NCBI RefSeq assembly: GCF_026241895.1
Contig: NZ_JAPJIV010000017.1
Span: 1-64,000 of the forward strand
Length of the DNA: 64,000 nucleotides
Origin: Pseudomonas sp. RIT-562
GTDB lineage: Bacteria; Pseudomonadota; Gammaproteobacteria; Pseudomonadales; Pseudomonadaceae
Reading direction: 5' to 3'
The position numbers were made by a program, and so were the translations under genes. Under the pieces are notes generated by a model that made no database searches, was not told the origin of the DNA, and worked only from the letters and a program-made list of their open reading frames with translations. Positions 26,701 through 49,919 of this stretch are shown here, piece after piece; the stretch's first letter is position 1, and each line of letters opens with the position of its first letter.

Positions 26701-29700
26701 CGCGCAGCTGCCGCTGACGCCTAACGGCAAACTCGACCGCAAGGCCTTGCCGGCGATTGACGGTTCGCAGCAACAGCGCGAACACGTCGCACCGAGCACG
26801 GCGATGGAAAAAAACCTCGCGGCGATCTGGCAGGACGTGCTGGCCGTCGGCAACATTGGTCTTGAAGACAACTTCTTCGAACTGGGCGGCGACTCCATCG
26901 TCTCCATGCAAGTGGTCACCCGCGCCCGTCAGGCCGGGATCGTGTTGAGCCCCAAGGACCTGTTCCAGCACCAGACCATTCGCAGCCTGGCCCAGGCTGC
27001 CCGCAGCGGCGAACAACCGCTGATCGAGCAAGGCCCGGCAAGTGGCGCGGTGGCGTTGGCGCCGGTGCAACAGTGGTTCTTCGAACAAGCGATCCCTGAG
27101 CGGCAGCATTGGAACCAGTCGCTGCTGCTGGTGCCGCGCGAGGCGTTGCACGTCGAGGCACTGGACCGCGCACTTGAGCAATTGCTGACCCACCACGACA
27201 GCTTGCGCCTGCGTTATGCGCAGACTGCCGAAGGCTGGCAGCAAGCCTACGCCGCGCCGACCACGGAGTCGCTGCTGTGGCAGCGTCAGGCGCAGTCGGT
27301 CAACGCCCTCAACGCCCTGTGCGACGAAGCCCAACGCAGCCTCGATCTGCAACATGGCCCGTTGCTGCGCGCGTTACTGGTGGCGATGGCCGACGGCACT
27401 CAGCGTTTGCTGCTGGTCATCCATCACCTGGCGGTCGACGGCGTTTCCTGGCGCGTGCTGCTGGAAGACCTGCAGCAGTTCTACAGCGGCAGCGTAAAGC
27501 TGGCAAAAACCAGCACCTACCAGCGTTGGGTCGCCCGTCTGCAAGATCATCTGCCCGCGTTCGAAAACAGCCTCGCTCACTGGCAGACCCAACTGCGCAA
27601 CGCACCGCACGATTTGCCCTGCGACCGTCCGCACGGCGCGCTGCAAAACCGCTTCGAAGAAAAACTCGAGATCAAACTCGACGCCGAGCAAACCCGCAAA
27701 CTGCTGCAATACGCCCCGGCGGCGTATCGCACCCAGGTCAACGACCTGCTGCTGACCGCGCTGGCCCGAGCGGTTTGCCGCTGGAGCGGGCAGGGCAGCA
27801 CGCTGATTCAGCTCGAAGGCCATGGCCGCGAAGACCTGTTCGACGACATCGACCTGACCCGCACCGTGGGTTGGTTCACCAGCCTGTTCCCGGTCAACCT
27901 GACGCCATCGGCAGACCTCGGCGCGTCGATCAAATCCATCAAGGAACAACTGCGTGCGGTGCCGGACAAAGGCCTCGGCTATGGTGCCCTGCGTTACCTC
28001 GGTACGCCGGCGATTCGCGCCGAACTGGCCGCGCTGCCGCAACCGCGTATCACCTTCAACTACCTGGGGCAGTTCGACCGTCAGTTCAACGACTCCGCGA
28101 TGTTTGTGCCGTCCACCGAAGGCAGCGGCGTGGCCCAGGATCCGTCGGCCCCTTTGGGCAACTGGCTGACGGTCGAAGGCCAGGTCTACGGCGGCGAACT
28201 GGCGCTGAGTTGGGGTTTCAGTCGCGAGATGTTCGACACCGCAACCGTCCAGCGTCTGGCGGACGATTTTGCAGTTGAACTCAACACCCTGATCAAACAC
28301 TGCTGCGACGTAGCAGTGCCGCAGGCGACGCCGTCGGATTTCCCGCTGGCGCGCATCAGTCAGGCGCAACTCGACGAATTGTCAGTCGCGACCCTGGAAG
28401 ACCTTTATCCACTGTCGCCGATGCAGCAGGGCATGCTGTTCCACACCCTCTATGAGCCGCAAGTCGGCGCCTATATCAGCCAGTTGCGCCTGGACATTCA
28501 AGGCCTCGACCCGCAGCGCTTTGCCCACGCCTGGCAAACCGCGCTGGAGCGTCATGACATCCTGCGCAGCAGCTTCCACTGGCAAGGTCTCGACTCCGCG
28601 CATCAGGCGATTGTCCGTCAGGTCGCGTTGCCGCTCGAACTGCTTGAAACAACTGACACCGATGCGCTGGCAGACGCCGAACGTGCCCAAGGTTTTGAGT
28701 TGGGCAGTGCGCCGCTGTTCCGCTTGAAACTGGTGCGTACAGGCGCTGATGGCTGGCACCTGATCTACACCAGCCACCATATTTTGATGGACGGCTGGAG
28801 CAACGCGCAGTTGCTCGCCGAAGTGATCCAGTTTTACGCCGCTGGCCAGTTGTTGCCCGCACCCACGGGGCAATACCGCGATTATCTGGGCTGGTTGCAG
28901 CAGCAATCGGCTGCCGCTGGCGAGCAGTTCTGGAAAGCCGCATTGGCGCCGCTGGAAGCACCGACGTTGCTGGCCGAAGCACTGCGGCCACCGGTTGGCG
29001 GCGCGGGCAGCGCGCAGTTCCGCGTCGCCCTCGACAGCAGCGCGACTCGGCGTCTGGCAGAGTTCGCCCGTCAGCAGAAAGTCACCCTCAACACCTTGCT
29101 GCAAGCCGCCTGGAGCCTGTTGCTGCAGCGCTACACCGGCCAGGATTGCGTGGTGTTCGGGGCCACGGTCGCCGGTCGTTCGGCTCCGCTACCGGGGATC
29201 GAAGAACAACTTGGGCTGTTCATCAACACGCTGCCGCTGGTCTGCGCGATGAAACCCGATTGCACCGTCAGCCAATGGCTGGGCGAGCTGCAAGCGCTGA
29301 ACCTGGTCATGCGCGAGTTCGAACACGTGCCGCTGTACGCCATTCAAGGCTGGGCGGGGCAGCAGGGTTCGGCGCTGTTCGACAGTCTGCTGGTGTTCGA
29401 AAACTTCCCCGTAGCCGAAGCGCTGAAACAGGGGGCTCCGGCCGGATTGTCGTTCAGCAATTTGCACAACCACGAACGCACCCATTATCCGCTGACCCTG
29501 GGCATCGAACTGGGTGCAGGCCTGAGCCTGGATTTCAGCTACGACTCGGCGCGGTTCAGTGCCGCGCAAGTCAGGCAACTGGCAGCCAATCTGCAGCACC
29601 TGCTGGTGCAGTTGGTGGCGATGCCCGATGCACCGTTGGGCACGCTGCAATTGCTTGACGAGGTCGAAACCCAGGCGATGCTGGCGGTTGATCGATCATC

Positions 29701-32700
29701 TGCCGTCGAGTTATCCACAACGCTTTTCGCTCACGAACAGATCGCCGCCCAGGCCACTGCCAACCCGCACGCGCTGGCGTTGCAGGTGGACGGTCAGTCC
29801 TTGAGCTACGGCCAGTTGGATACTCAGGCCAACGACCTGGCCCAGCGCCTGCGCGCCAACGGTGCCGGCCCCGGCATCCGCGTCGGTGTGGCGCTGCACC
29901 GCGGGCCGCAACTGATCGTCAGCCTGCTGGCCGTGCTGAAAACCGGTGCGGCCTACGTGCCGCTGGACCCCAAATACCCGGCCGAACGCCTGGCCTACAT
30001 GATCGAAGACAGCCGACTGGACCAACTGCTGTCCGAACCCGACCAGCTGCAAAACCTCAACACCCCTGTGGGAGCAAAGCTTGCTCGCGATAGCGCCACC
30101 CCTGACACCCAAGACCTGGCCTACATCATCTACACCTCCGGCTCCACCGGCCAACCCAAAGGCGTAGCCATCACCCACGGCGCGCTGCGCGAGTTCTGCC
30201 AGACCGCCGCCGACTACTCGGCATTGTCCCCGTCAGACCGCGTCCTGCAATTCGCCACCTTCAGCTTCGATGGCTTCGTCGAACAGTGCTTCCCGGCGTT
30301 ATGCGTCGGTGCGGCACTGATCATGCGCGGGGACGACCTGTGGGACGCCGGCCGACTGGCCAGCGAAATCGTCCAGCAGGGCGTGACAGTGGCAGACCTG
30401 CCGGCCGCTTACTGGTACCTGCTCGCCCGCGAATGCGCCAGCGGGGTGATCCAGAGTCTCGGTGCTTTACGCCAGGTGCACGTCGGCGGCGAAGCCATGT
30501 CGGTGGAAGGCCTGCGCCTCTGGCATCAAGCCGGCCTGTCCCAAGTGCGACTGCTCAATACCTACGGCCCGACCGAGGCGACCGTGGTGTCGAGCATCCA
30601 TGAATGTCGTCTGGAAGATGCCAGCGACGCGTTTGGCGTTCCCATCGGGCGCGCCATCGCCGGTCGGGCCCTGTATGTGCTGGACAGCGCCGGGCAACTG
30701 CTGCCCAACGGCGGGGTCGGTGAGCTGTACATCGGCGCCCAGGCCTGCCTGGCTCAGAGCTACTTTGATCGTCCGGCGCTGACCGCCGAGCGTTTCCTGC
30801 CGGACCCGTTTGCCGGCGAACCTGGCGCTCGCCTGTACCGCAGCGGCGATCTGGCGCGCTGCAACGCCAACGGTGATCTGGAATACGTCGGCCGCATCGA
30901 CCATCAAGTGAAGATCCGCGGTTTGCGCATCGAAATGGGCGAGATCGAAGCTTGCCTGCAAGCCCGTCAGGAAGTGCGTGAAGCGGCGGTTATCGCCCAG
31001 GACGGCACGTGGCTGGTGGCGTATATCGTCGCCAGCGGCGCGGTGGCTGCTGAAGCTGAATATCTGCAAAGCCTCAAAGCCGTCCTGCGTCAGTCGCTGC
31101 CGGAATACATGGTGCCGAATCACCTGGTTTTGCTGCCGAAATTGCCGCTCAACAACAACGGCAAACTGGATCGCCGAGCCTTGCCGCGAGTCGAGGGCAG
31201 CGATGGCCAACGCGCTTTCGTCGCCCCAGGCGAAGGGCTGGAAAGACAACTGGCGCTGATCTGGCAGGACGTGTTGCAGGTCGAGCAAGTGGGCCGCGAC
31301 GACAACTTCTTCGAGCTGGGCGGGCATTCGTTGCTGGTGCTGCAAGTGATCTCGCGAGTGCGTCAGCAGTTGCAGCTCGAACTGTCGGTGAGCAGCCTGT
31401 TCTGCGCCGCGAACCTGGCAGAGTTTGCCGAGCGGGCTGCACTGGCGAGCGTCAGTCGGCAGCCTGTGCTGCAACAAGCGGCGGTCGATCAGCCGCAAAT
31501 TCTGTCGTACGCCCAGCAGCGCCAGTGGATTCTCTGGCAGCTGGACCCGCAAAGCCCGGCCTACAACATTCCCGCCGCGTTGCGCCTCAACGGCCCGCTG
31601 AACCGCGACGCCTTGCGCGAAGCTTTCGCGCAATTGCAGGCGCGCCATCAAACCCTGCGCACAACCTTCGAACAGGATGGCCTGCAGGCGCGACCAGTGT
31701 TGCACGACACTCTGGCGCTGCAACTGGAACAGCGCACGCTCGATCAGCTGTCGGTCGATACCGCCGTGGCCGAAGAAATCGCCCGCCCATTCGACCTGCG
31801 CAACGGCCCGCTGTGGCGGGTGTTGCTGCTGCAAGTGAACGCCGACGAACACGTACTGGTGCTGACCGTGCACCACATCGCCGCCGATGGCTGGTCGATG
31901 CAGGTCATGGTCGATGAGTTCAGCGCGTTGTATCAGGCGGTCGTGGAAGATCGCGCTGCCGATCTGAATAGCCTGCCGGTGAACTACAGCGACTACGCCC
32001 GCTGGCAGCGCGACTGGCTGGAGGCGGGTGAGGGCGCACGCCAACTGTCGTGGTGGCGCGAGCAACTGTCCGGCAGCCAGGCGCCGCTGGAATTGCCGAG
32101 CGAATTAACCCGTCCGGCCCGTCGCAGCGAGCGCGGTGCCAGCCTGATGCTCAACGTGGATCGCGACTTGCTCGGCGCTTTGCGTCAACGCGCCCAGGAA
32201 CAGCAAGTGACCCTGTTCATGCTGCTGCTGGCGAGTTTCCAGACCTTGCTGCATCGCCAGAGCGGGCAGTCGAGCATCAGCGTCGGCGTACCGAGCGCCG
32301 GTCGTTCGCGCCTCGAAACCGAAGGCCTGATCGGCTTCTTCATCAACACCCAGGTGCTGCGTGCCGAGATCGATGGGCAGCAGCCGTTCAGCACCTTGCT
32401 GCAACAGGTCAAGCAAACTGCATTGGGCGCACAGGCTAATCAGGACTTGCCGTTCGAGCAGTTGGTCGACGCCTTGCAACCCGACCGCAGCCTGAATCAC
32501 AGCCCGTTGTTCCAGGTGCTCTACAACCATCAGCAACAGTTGGGCGCGAGCGTCGAGCGCACGGTTGCAGGCTTGGATGTCGAGCGTCTGCACTGGCAGC
32601 AACACACCACGCAGTTCGACCTGGTGCTCGACACTCAGGAGCAGGGCGAAGCACTCGATGCCAGCCTGACCTACGCCACTGATCTGTACGACGAGGCGTC

Positions 32701-34686
32701 GATGCAGCGCCTCGCCGAGCAGTGGCTGAGCCTGTTGCGTGCGGTGGTTAGCGATCCACAGCAACGGGTTGCCGAACTGCCACTCATTGACCGCTCGCAG
32801 CAAGAGGCCCTGGTGCAGCACTGGAACCCTGCGTTCCTGGCACAACCGACGTCGCCGACCTTGCATCAGTTGTTCGAAGCGCAAGCCGCACAACGGCCGG
32901 ACGCCATCGCACTGACTTACGCAGGCGAACAACTGACGTACGCCGCGCTCAACGCTCAGGCCAACCGCCTGGCGCGCAAACTGCGCGAGCAGGGCGTCGG
33001 GCCTGAAGTGCGGGTCGGCATCGCCACCGAGCGGGCGATGCCTCTGGTGATTGGCTTGCTGGCGATTCTCAAGGCTGGCGGCGCCTATGTGCCGCTGGAT
33101 CCGCAATACCCGGCCGAGCGCCTGAGCTACATGATCGAAGACAGCGGCATCACGCTGCTGCTGACTCAACAACACCTGATCGACGGTTTGCCAGCCCGCG
33201 ACGGCGTGCAGGTGCTGAGCCTGGAGTCGTTGCAACTGGGCGCTTTCAGCGACGACAACCTGCCGGCGCTGGCGACTCCAGACAACCTCGCCTACGTGAT
33301 CTACACCTCCGGTTCCACCGGTCGGCCGAAGGGCGCCTTGCTCAGCCATGGCAACGTCGGGCGTCTGCTCACGGCCACCGCTGGCGAGTTCAACTTCGGC
33401 CCGGACGATGTCTGGACGCTGTTCCATTCCTACGCCTTTGACTTCTCGGTGTGGGAGCTGTTTGGTTCGCTGTGCACCGGCGGGCGCCTGGTGATCGTGC
33501 CGTATTACATCAGCCGCGAACCGCAGGAATTCCACCGCCTGCTGTGCGACGAAGGCGTGACGGTGCTGAACCAGACCCCGACCGCGTTCCGCCAGTTATT
33601 GCCGATTGGCTGCGCCAGCCGACGAAACATGGCGTTGCGCCAGGTGATTTTCGGCGGCGAAGCCCTCGAAGTCGCGAGCCTGCGTCCCTGGTTCGAGCGC
33701 TTCGGCGACCAGCAGCCCACCCTGGTCAACATGTACGGCATCACCGAAACCACGGTGCACGTGACCTATCGCGCCATCCGCCTGGCCGACCTCGACGGCA
33801 AGGCCCAAAGCCCGATTGGCCTGCCGATTCGCGACCTGCGCTGGTACTTGCTCGACAGCCAGTTGCAGCCGGTGCCGGTGGGTGTGGCGGGCGAGTTGTA
33901 CATCGCCGGTGCAGGTCTGGCGCGGGGTTATCACGGGCGTTTCGGCCTGACTGCCGAGCGTTTTGTGCCGAGCCCGTTCGAGGCCTCGCAGCGGCTCTAT
34001 CGCAGTGGCGACCTGGCGCGCCAGCGTGCCGACGGCAGCATCGACTATCTCGGCCGCATCGACCAGCAAGTGAAGATCCGTGGTTTCCGTATCGAACTGG
34101 GTGAAATCGAAGCCGCACTGTTGGCTCAACCGGGCGTGCGCCAAGCCGTGTTGAGCGTGCATGCCGGCGACGGCGGGCCGCAACTGTGCGCCTACGTGGT
34201 GGCCGAGCAAACTCCGACCGACCCGATGGCCTGGCGCGACAACCTGCGCGCTGCGCTCAAGGTCGATCTGCCGGATTACATGGTGCCGAGCCACTGGCTG
34301 CTGCTGGATGCCTTGCCACTGACCGGCAACGGCAAGCTCGACCGCAAGGCGCTGCCGGTGCCGGATGCCGAGGAATGGCAACGTCCATTCGAAGCCCCCG
34401 AAGGTGACCTCGAACAGCAACTGGCGGCGATTTGGGCCGAGGTGCTGGGCGTGGTGCAAATCGGCCGGCGCGACAACTTCTTCGAATTGGGCGGGCATTC
34501 GCTGCTCGCCGCCCAGGCCAGTGCCCGTGTGGAGCTGGAACTGGGCATCGAGCTGCCGCTGCGCGCGCTGTTCGAATCCACCGACCTTCAGGCTTATGCC
34601 GCCATGGCCGGGCAACACGCCCCGGCTGACAACGATGCACGTCTTGATGCGCTTGAGTCGCTTCTCGACGAGATGGAGATCAACTG

Positions 34687-34687
<1 letters not shown>
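23747..34687 (+). CDS. pvdI: Pyoverdine side-chain NRPS, three modules: C-A-T-E / C-A-T / C-A-T
   Basis: This is a 3646-residue peptide synthetase. Module 1: condensation (about 45-490, HHIVSDGWSM), adenylation (TSGSTG near 660), carrier LGGDSI near 1045, and epimerase (about 1100-1540, HHLAVDGVSWR). Module 2: D-to-L type condensation (YPLSPMQQGMLFH near 1550), adenylation (near 2128) and carrier LGGHSL (near 2524). Module 3: condensation (near 2585), adenylation (near 3185) and carrier LGGHSL (near 3582). The pocket residues read as DLWNNALTYK (probably Ala, made D), DGEDHGTVVK (Lys) and DFWNIGMVHK (Thr). No starter or thioesterase domain is present, so it should accept the chromophore peptide from PvdL, which is outside the window, and pass it on. 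A single REP lies in frame in adenylation domain 2. The stop overlaps the next start (TGATG). Gene names vary between strains. Confidence 0.92.
30067..30095 (+). repeat. REP element inside the first NRPS coding sequence
   Basis: A REP core (TGTGGGAGCAAAGCTTGCTC and the following CGCGATAGCG) is read in frame. It adds residues like PVGAKLARDSA just before the YIIYTSGSTG motif of adenylation domain 2. No inverted mate is next to it. Confidence 0.85.
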
Positions 34688-46532
<11,845 letters not shown>

Positions 46533-46557
<25 letters not shown>

Positions 46558-46632
46558 CTGCTGAGGCTTTTGCTTCTCTGTGGGAGCAACCCATGACCGT
46601 CGCCCAGCTGCTGAGGCTTTTGATTTTCTGTG
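46533..46632 (+). repeat. 50-bp tandem duplication at the end of the second NRPS gene
   Basis: Two head-to-tail 50-base copies (46533-46582 and 46583-46632) begin GGAGCAACCCATGACCGTCG. The first copy encodes the last residues and stop codon; the second has CAG in place of the TGA stop and adjoins a REP that starts with the same GGAGCAA. Confidence 0.9.
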
Positions 46633-46730
46633 GGAGCAAGGCTTGCCCGCGATGGTCGCTAACGATAACGCGTGCTGTCTGGATAAACGCGGTGCTCGGG
46701 CGATCATCGCGAGCAGGCTCGCTCCTACAG
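46630..46730. repeat. REPIN downstream of the second NRPS gene
   Basis: REP core TGTGGGAGCAAGGCTTGCCC faces an inverted core ending GCTCGCTCCTACAG. It lies in the spacer before the hydrolase gene. Confidence 0.8.
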
Positions 46731-46798
46731 GAATATCGCCCTCTTCAATGTTTCGACGACCCGGCATCCCAGCCACACAAAATTCAAAGGATTCCCCC

Positions 46799-47755
46799 AT
46801 GCCCGTCCTACCCGAACTCGAAGCCTTCCTCGAACTCGCCGAATTCGGCCGTCTCACCGGCAAAAGCCGCCCCATGCACCACTTGACCCCGGCACAAGCG
46901 CGCAGCGACTTCGAAGCCTCCTCAAGCTTCCTCGACACCCCGCTGACCCACATCGCCTGCGAAAACCTGACCATCCCCGCCAGAGATGGCCACAACCTCC
47001 CAGCCCGCCTGTACCGCGACGCCAACCCGGTGGAAGGCTTGCAACCGGTCATCCTCTACTTCCACGGCGGCGGCTACGTAGTCGGCAGCCTCGACTCCCA
47101 CGACGCCCTGTGCCGCCGCCTCACCGCCCAAGGCGGCTTCGCCCTCCTGACAGTCGATTACCGCCTGGCACCGGAATGGCAATTCCCAACCCCGGTCCAA
47201 GACGCCTGCGACGCTGCCAACTGGCTGGTCCGGGAGGGCGCCGCAAGGGGCCTGGACGCCACCCGCGCAGCGTTGGCCGGCGACAGCGTCGGCGCAACCC
47301 TGGCCACCGTCCTCGCAATCATCGCCATCCAAGACCCCGCAGAACTACAGCTCAAACCCAAGGCCCAAGTGCTGGTCTACCCGGTCACCGACGCCACCAC
47401 CCAACGCCCCTCGCACCGCGATTTCGCCGAAGGCTACCTCCTCGAAACCGCAACGCTCGACTGGTTCTACAGCCACTACAGCCGCACCCCCGCCGACCTC
47501 ACCGACTGGCGCTGCTCGCCGTTGCTGGCGCAAAACCTGACAGGCCTGGCACCGGCCCTGGTGTACCTCGCCGGGTATGACCCGTTGCACGACGAAGGGC
47601 TGGCATACGCCGAACGGCTACGGGAGGCGGGCAATGCAGTGACGCTGCTGGAACAACCGGGGATGACCCATGACTTCATGCGCATGGGCGGGTTGTTGAG
47701 TGAGGTGCAAGGGATTCACGCGGAAGTGGCGGGGTGGGTGCGTGGGAGATTGTGA
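46799..47755 (+). CDS. HSL-family alpha/beta hydrolase (esterase)
   Basis: This 318-residue protein belongs to the hormone-sensitive lipase family. It has the oxyanion motif HGGGYVVGS and the nucleophile motif GDSVGA, then an aspartate in AGYDPLHDEG and a histidine in GMTHDF. The ATG at 46799 is chosen as the start of the conserved region; an in-frame upstream ATG at 46580 would include REP sequence. It follows the NRPS genes on the same strand, but no link to pyoverdine is known from the sequence. It is likely a cytoplasmic esterase acting on small acyl esters. Confidence 0.85.
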   Translation: MPVLPELEAFLELAEFGRLTGKSRPMHHLTPAQARSDFEASSSFLDTPLTHIACENLTIPARDGHNLPARLYRDANPVEGLQPVILYFHGGGYVVGSLDSHDALCRRLTAQGGFALLTVDYRLAPEWQFPTPVQDACDAANWLVREGAARGLDATRAALAGDSVGATLATVLAIIAIQDPAELQLKPKAQVLVYPVTDATTQRPSHRDFAEGYLLETATLDWFYSHYSRTPADLTDWRCSPLLAQNLTGLAPALVYLAGYDPLHDEGLAYAERLREAGNAVTLLEQPGMTHDFMRMGGLLSEVQGIHAEVAGWVRGRL

Positions 47756-47825
47756 GTTGCACTCGTGATAGCTAAAACGGGATTGCGGTATTCAGGGCAA
47801 GTTTGTGTGGTGCGGCGACTATTGT

Positions 47826-47971
47826 CATCGCGGGCAAGCCTTGCTCCCACAGGGGGAGTATCGGATTTTTTGTGTTCGGGCTGGTTGGGGCCTGCCGTCA
47901 GGTGCTGTGCGAGCCTTGATTATGTACCCGACACTGAGCTCTCTGTGGGAGCCAGGCTTGCCCGCGATGAC
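47826..47971. repeat. REPIN with a long spacer after the hydrolase gene
   Basis: CATCGCGGGCAAGCCTTGCT at the left faces TGTGGGAGCCAGGCTTGCCC at the right, with about 90 bases between them. Otherwise the region 47756-48060 shows nothing else. Confidence 0.75.
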
Positions 47972-48059
47972 GGCAGCAAAATTGCGCATGTCTTGAGATT
48001 TAACCCAGTAGAGCTTTGTTCTTTAAACAGCGATTGATGCTGCGTGTTTAATCGTGTCC

Positions 48060-48389
48060 ATGATTACTTCCTGCAAGCTACAACGCCTTGCGTCGTTGCC
48101 TACAGGTACGCCAGAATCCGCCGGCTTGTGCGCCTTGGATGCGGGCTCTATCGTTGTGTGGTCGCTGGAAAACAGCGATCGGGTTTGGTAGCCCGTTTCG
48201 TTTTAGGCGCATAGCGTCACCTTACGCAGTCGATTTCCCGGACTACGTATATGGTGGCCATGCGCAGGGCTCCTTCGGGGGCGCCGGGTTCCTAATGCGA
48301 CCGGTCTACCAACCCGCGTATGGCCGCCACCCTTCGTTTGGTAGCGAGGGTGATGGCTCCTTTTTGTATTCGCATTAGGAGTTCCATCT
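48060..48389 (+). promoter_or_regulatory. Uncharacterised structured leader of the DUF6124-like gene
   Basis: About 300 bases upstream of the small gene carry two TTTGGTAGC words (near 48184 and 48339), complementary blocks (GGTGGCCATGCG near 48253 and CGTATGGCCGCCACC near 48317) and a local hairpin GGCTCC-TTCG-GGGGCGCC. It looks like a folded RNA or an old repeat. No known riboswitch class was recognised. Confidence 0.4.
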
Positions 48390-48701
48390 ATGTTCAAGGT
48401 AACGCCCAACCCGCCCGACACTGATCCGACGTCAGCCGCCGACCACCCACCCTCGATCGCCGACATAAAAGCCACCCCGCGCAAAATCTGCACGCTGTTC
48501 ACCGTCCACCCCGAACTCGATATTGAAACCTTGCTCGCCTATGCCTGCGAGTCGCTGGCGTCGGCCAATGTCATGGCTACCGATCTGGTAGATCATCTGG
48601 AGGACGGCTCGCGCAACGCGTTGTTGGGGATTGCGCAGGTGATCATGTTGGGGGAGTTGGCGGTGAATCGGGCGTTGGATCAGCTTGGATGTTCTGAGTA
48701 G
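48390..48701 (+). CDS. Small DUF6124-like protein, function unknown
   Basis: This 103-residue protein has no signal peptide or membrane segment. Its core is IADIKATPRKICTLFTV followed by a helical part (LLAYACESLASANVMATDLVDHLE). Such small proteins are frequent in fluorescent pseudomonads and are often encoded next to variable genes; no function is known to me. TAGGAG precedes the ATG. A broken copy lies at 53225-53433, on the far side of the lipase cassette. Confidence 0.75.
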   Translation: MFKVTPNPPDTDPTSAADHPPSIADIKATPRKICTLFTVHPELDIETLLAYACESLASANVMATDLVDHLEDGSRNALLGIAQVIMLGELAVNRALDQLGCSE

Positions 48702-48754
48702 CTGCTGGCGGATTTAAAGTCTATTGATCCTGGCTTTAAAACATCTCAAAAACA

Positions 48755-48784
48755 TAATGCCCTCTCTCCGAAGCGGGCATTTAG
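48755..48784. terminator. Terminator-like hairpin after the DUF6124-like gene
   Basis: AATGCCC and GGGCATT pair around a loop of about 12 bases. It resembles, with mismatches, the cleaner hairpin at 53453-53495. Confidence 0.55.
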
Positions 48785-48860
48785 CTCCTTGTTTAGCTGA
48801 GCAGCAAATAATGATGTTTTCGCTAAACCTTATCTCCATACAATTTTTGAGCTATGGACA

Positions 48861-49919
48861 TCACCATACCCGCTTGGGGAACTCGGCTTTGCGCAATGGA
48901 TGCGCGCTTTCCGGCAACAGCTTCGTGCGCCCGTTGGGTTCGCTCAAGTCTTGAAATACCTGATCGTCTGCGCCGACCAGTCGATAGGAGTACGACGGCA
49001 ATTCAGTGCCCCACTCGTCCGCAATCACGTAGCGTCCAAATCCCGGTTTTCCTGGCTCGGGCAGCCAATCGGGTAATAGTTGTGGGCGGCGGTCTGGGCA
49101 GTTGGCGTAACGCCGAAGTGAGAAGCAATCGGCGGCGCGTCCGGTGCGGATAGTTTGGAGCCTCAAGAAGTTAGGGTGCCATTTTCCATCGGCCACGGTG
49201 GTGCCGTCGGGATAGGTGAAAGCGGTGTAGTTGCCCTCTTTTTTCTGCTTCGGTTGTTCGGAGTAAATCGTAAAGTGCGAATGTAAGGTGGGCTCGAAAT
49301 ATACGTGCTGAGCATTCAATGCCCGATATTTAAGATATATACCGCCTTCGCCTGTGAGGCTGATACGTTTACTGTAGCCACCTAGAAAAGCCTCTTTTAT
49401 CCAAGGATAATAATCCTTCTTAATTGTCAGATCTCCATCAACCTTGATATCCGCTCCGCCTCGTGGTGAGTTGTTATGGTCGAATATCACGACCACGCCG
49501 CCGCCCCCTCCATTGGTTACGTTCTCGCCAAATTGAGCCGGATCGACATGCACTACGCCAAAAGTCACATTGGCCAGATGCCATTTGCATGCGCCGCCGC
49601 CATCTTTGGGTAGCTCGACTTGATAAAGATCACTCTGTCCCTGACGCTGAAATTCCTTGTAAACGGAATGACGACCGTCCTGCTCAACGCGTTGGCCACT
49701 GGCTCCATGGCTGATGCTTTTACAAGTAGCAGAGCGATACATTACCCACATGGTTTCGGTTTTCAGTTCCTGGGGAAGCTTCACTGTCACGGTTATTTTT
49801 TCGCTGTCCGCTGGCGGCGCCAGGCTGTAATCCTGACTGCAACCGCTGAGGCAGAAAAACAGTGTGAATAAAACGACGGGCGTCCGGTGGCGCTTCGGTT
49901 TGTCCTTTGTCGCGTTCAT
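48861..49919 (-). CDS. Lipoprotein, probable immunity protein (full-length copy)
   Basis: This 352-residue protein has a lipoprotein signal peptide with lipobox LSGC, so it is periplasmic and lipid-anchored. The body is not recognisable beyond a beta-rich start (EKITVTVKLPQELKTETMW) and a glycine run (NGGGGGVVVIFDHN). It overlaps the stop of its paralogue by ATGA and is third in a lipase-lipoprotein-lipoprotein operon. Position after a class 3 lipase with type VI effector features suggests that it protects the cell from that lipase. It is nearly identical to the paralogue over residues 1-180, diverges at about 182-235, then matches again. Confidence 0.7.
   Translation of the reverse strand: MNATKDKPKRHRTPVVLFTLFFCLSGCSQDYSLAPPADSEKITVTVKLPQELKTETMWVMYRSATCKSISHGASGQRVEQDGRHSVYKEFQRQGQSDLYQVELPKDGGGACKWHLANVTFGVVHVDPAQFGENVTNGGGGGVVVIFDHNNSPRGGADIKVDGDLTIKKDYYPWIKEAFLGGYSKRISLTGEGGIYLKYRALNAQHVYFEPTLHSHFTIYSEQPKQKKEGNYTAFTYPDGTTVADGKWHPNFLRLQTIRTGRAADCFSLRRYANCPDRRPQLLPDWLPEPGKPGFGRYVIADEWGTELPSYSYRLVGADDQVFQDLSEPNGRTKLLPESAHPLRKAEFPKRVW

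Noticed and set aside
25259..27355. Open frame of 698 codons opposite the first NRPS
   Set aside because: Shadow frame over adenylation domain 1 and the epimerase.
48088..48378. Open frame of 96 codons upstream of the DUF6124-like gene
   Set aside because: No ribosome site and no family resemblance; the bases look like a folded leader.
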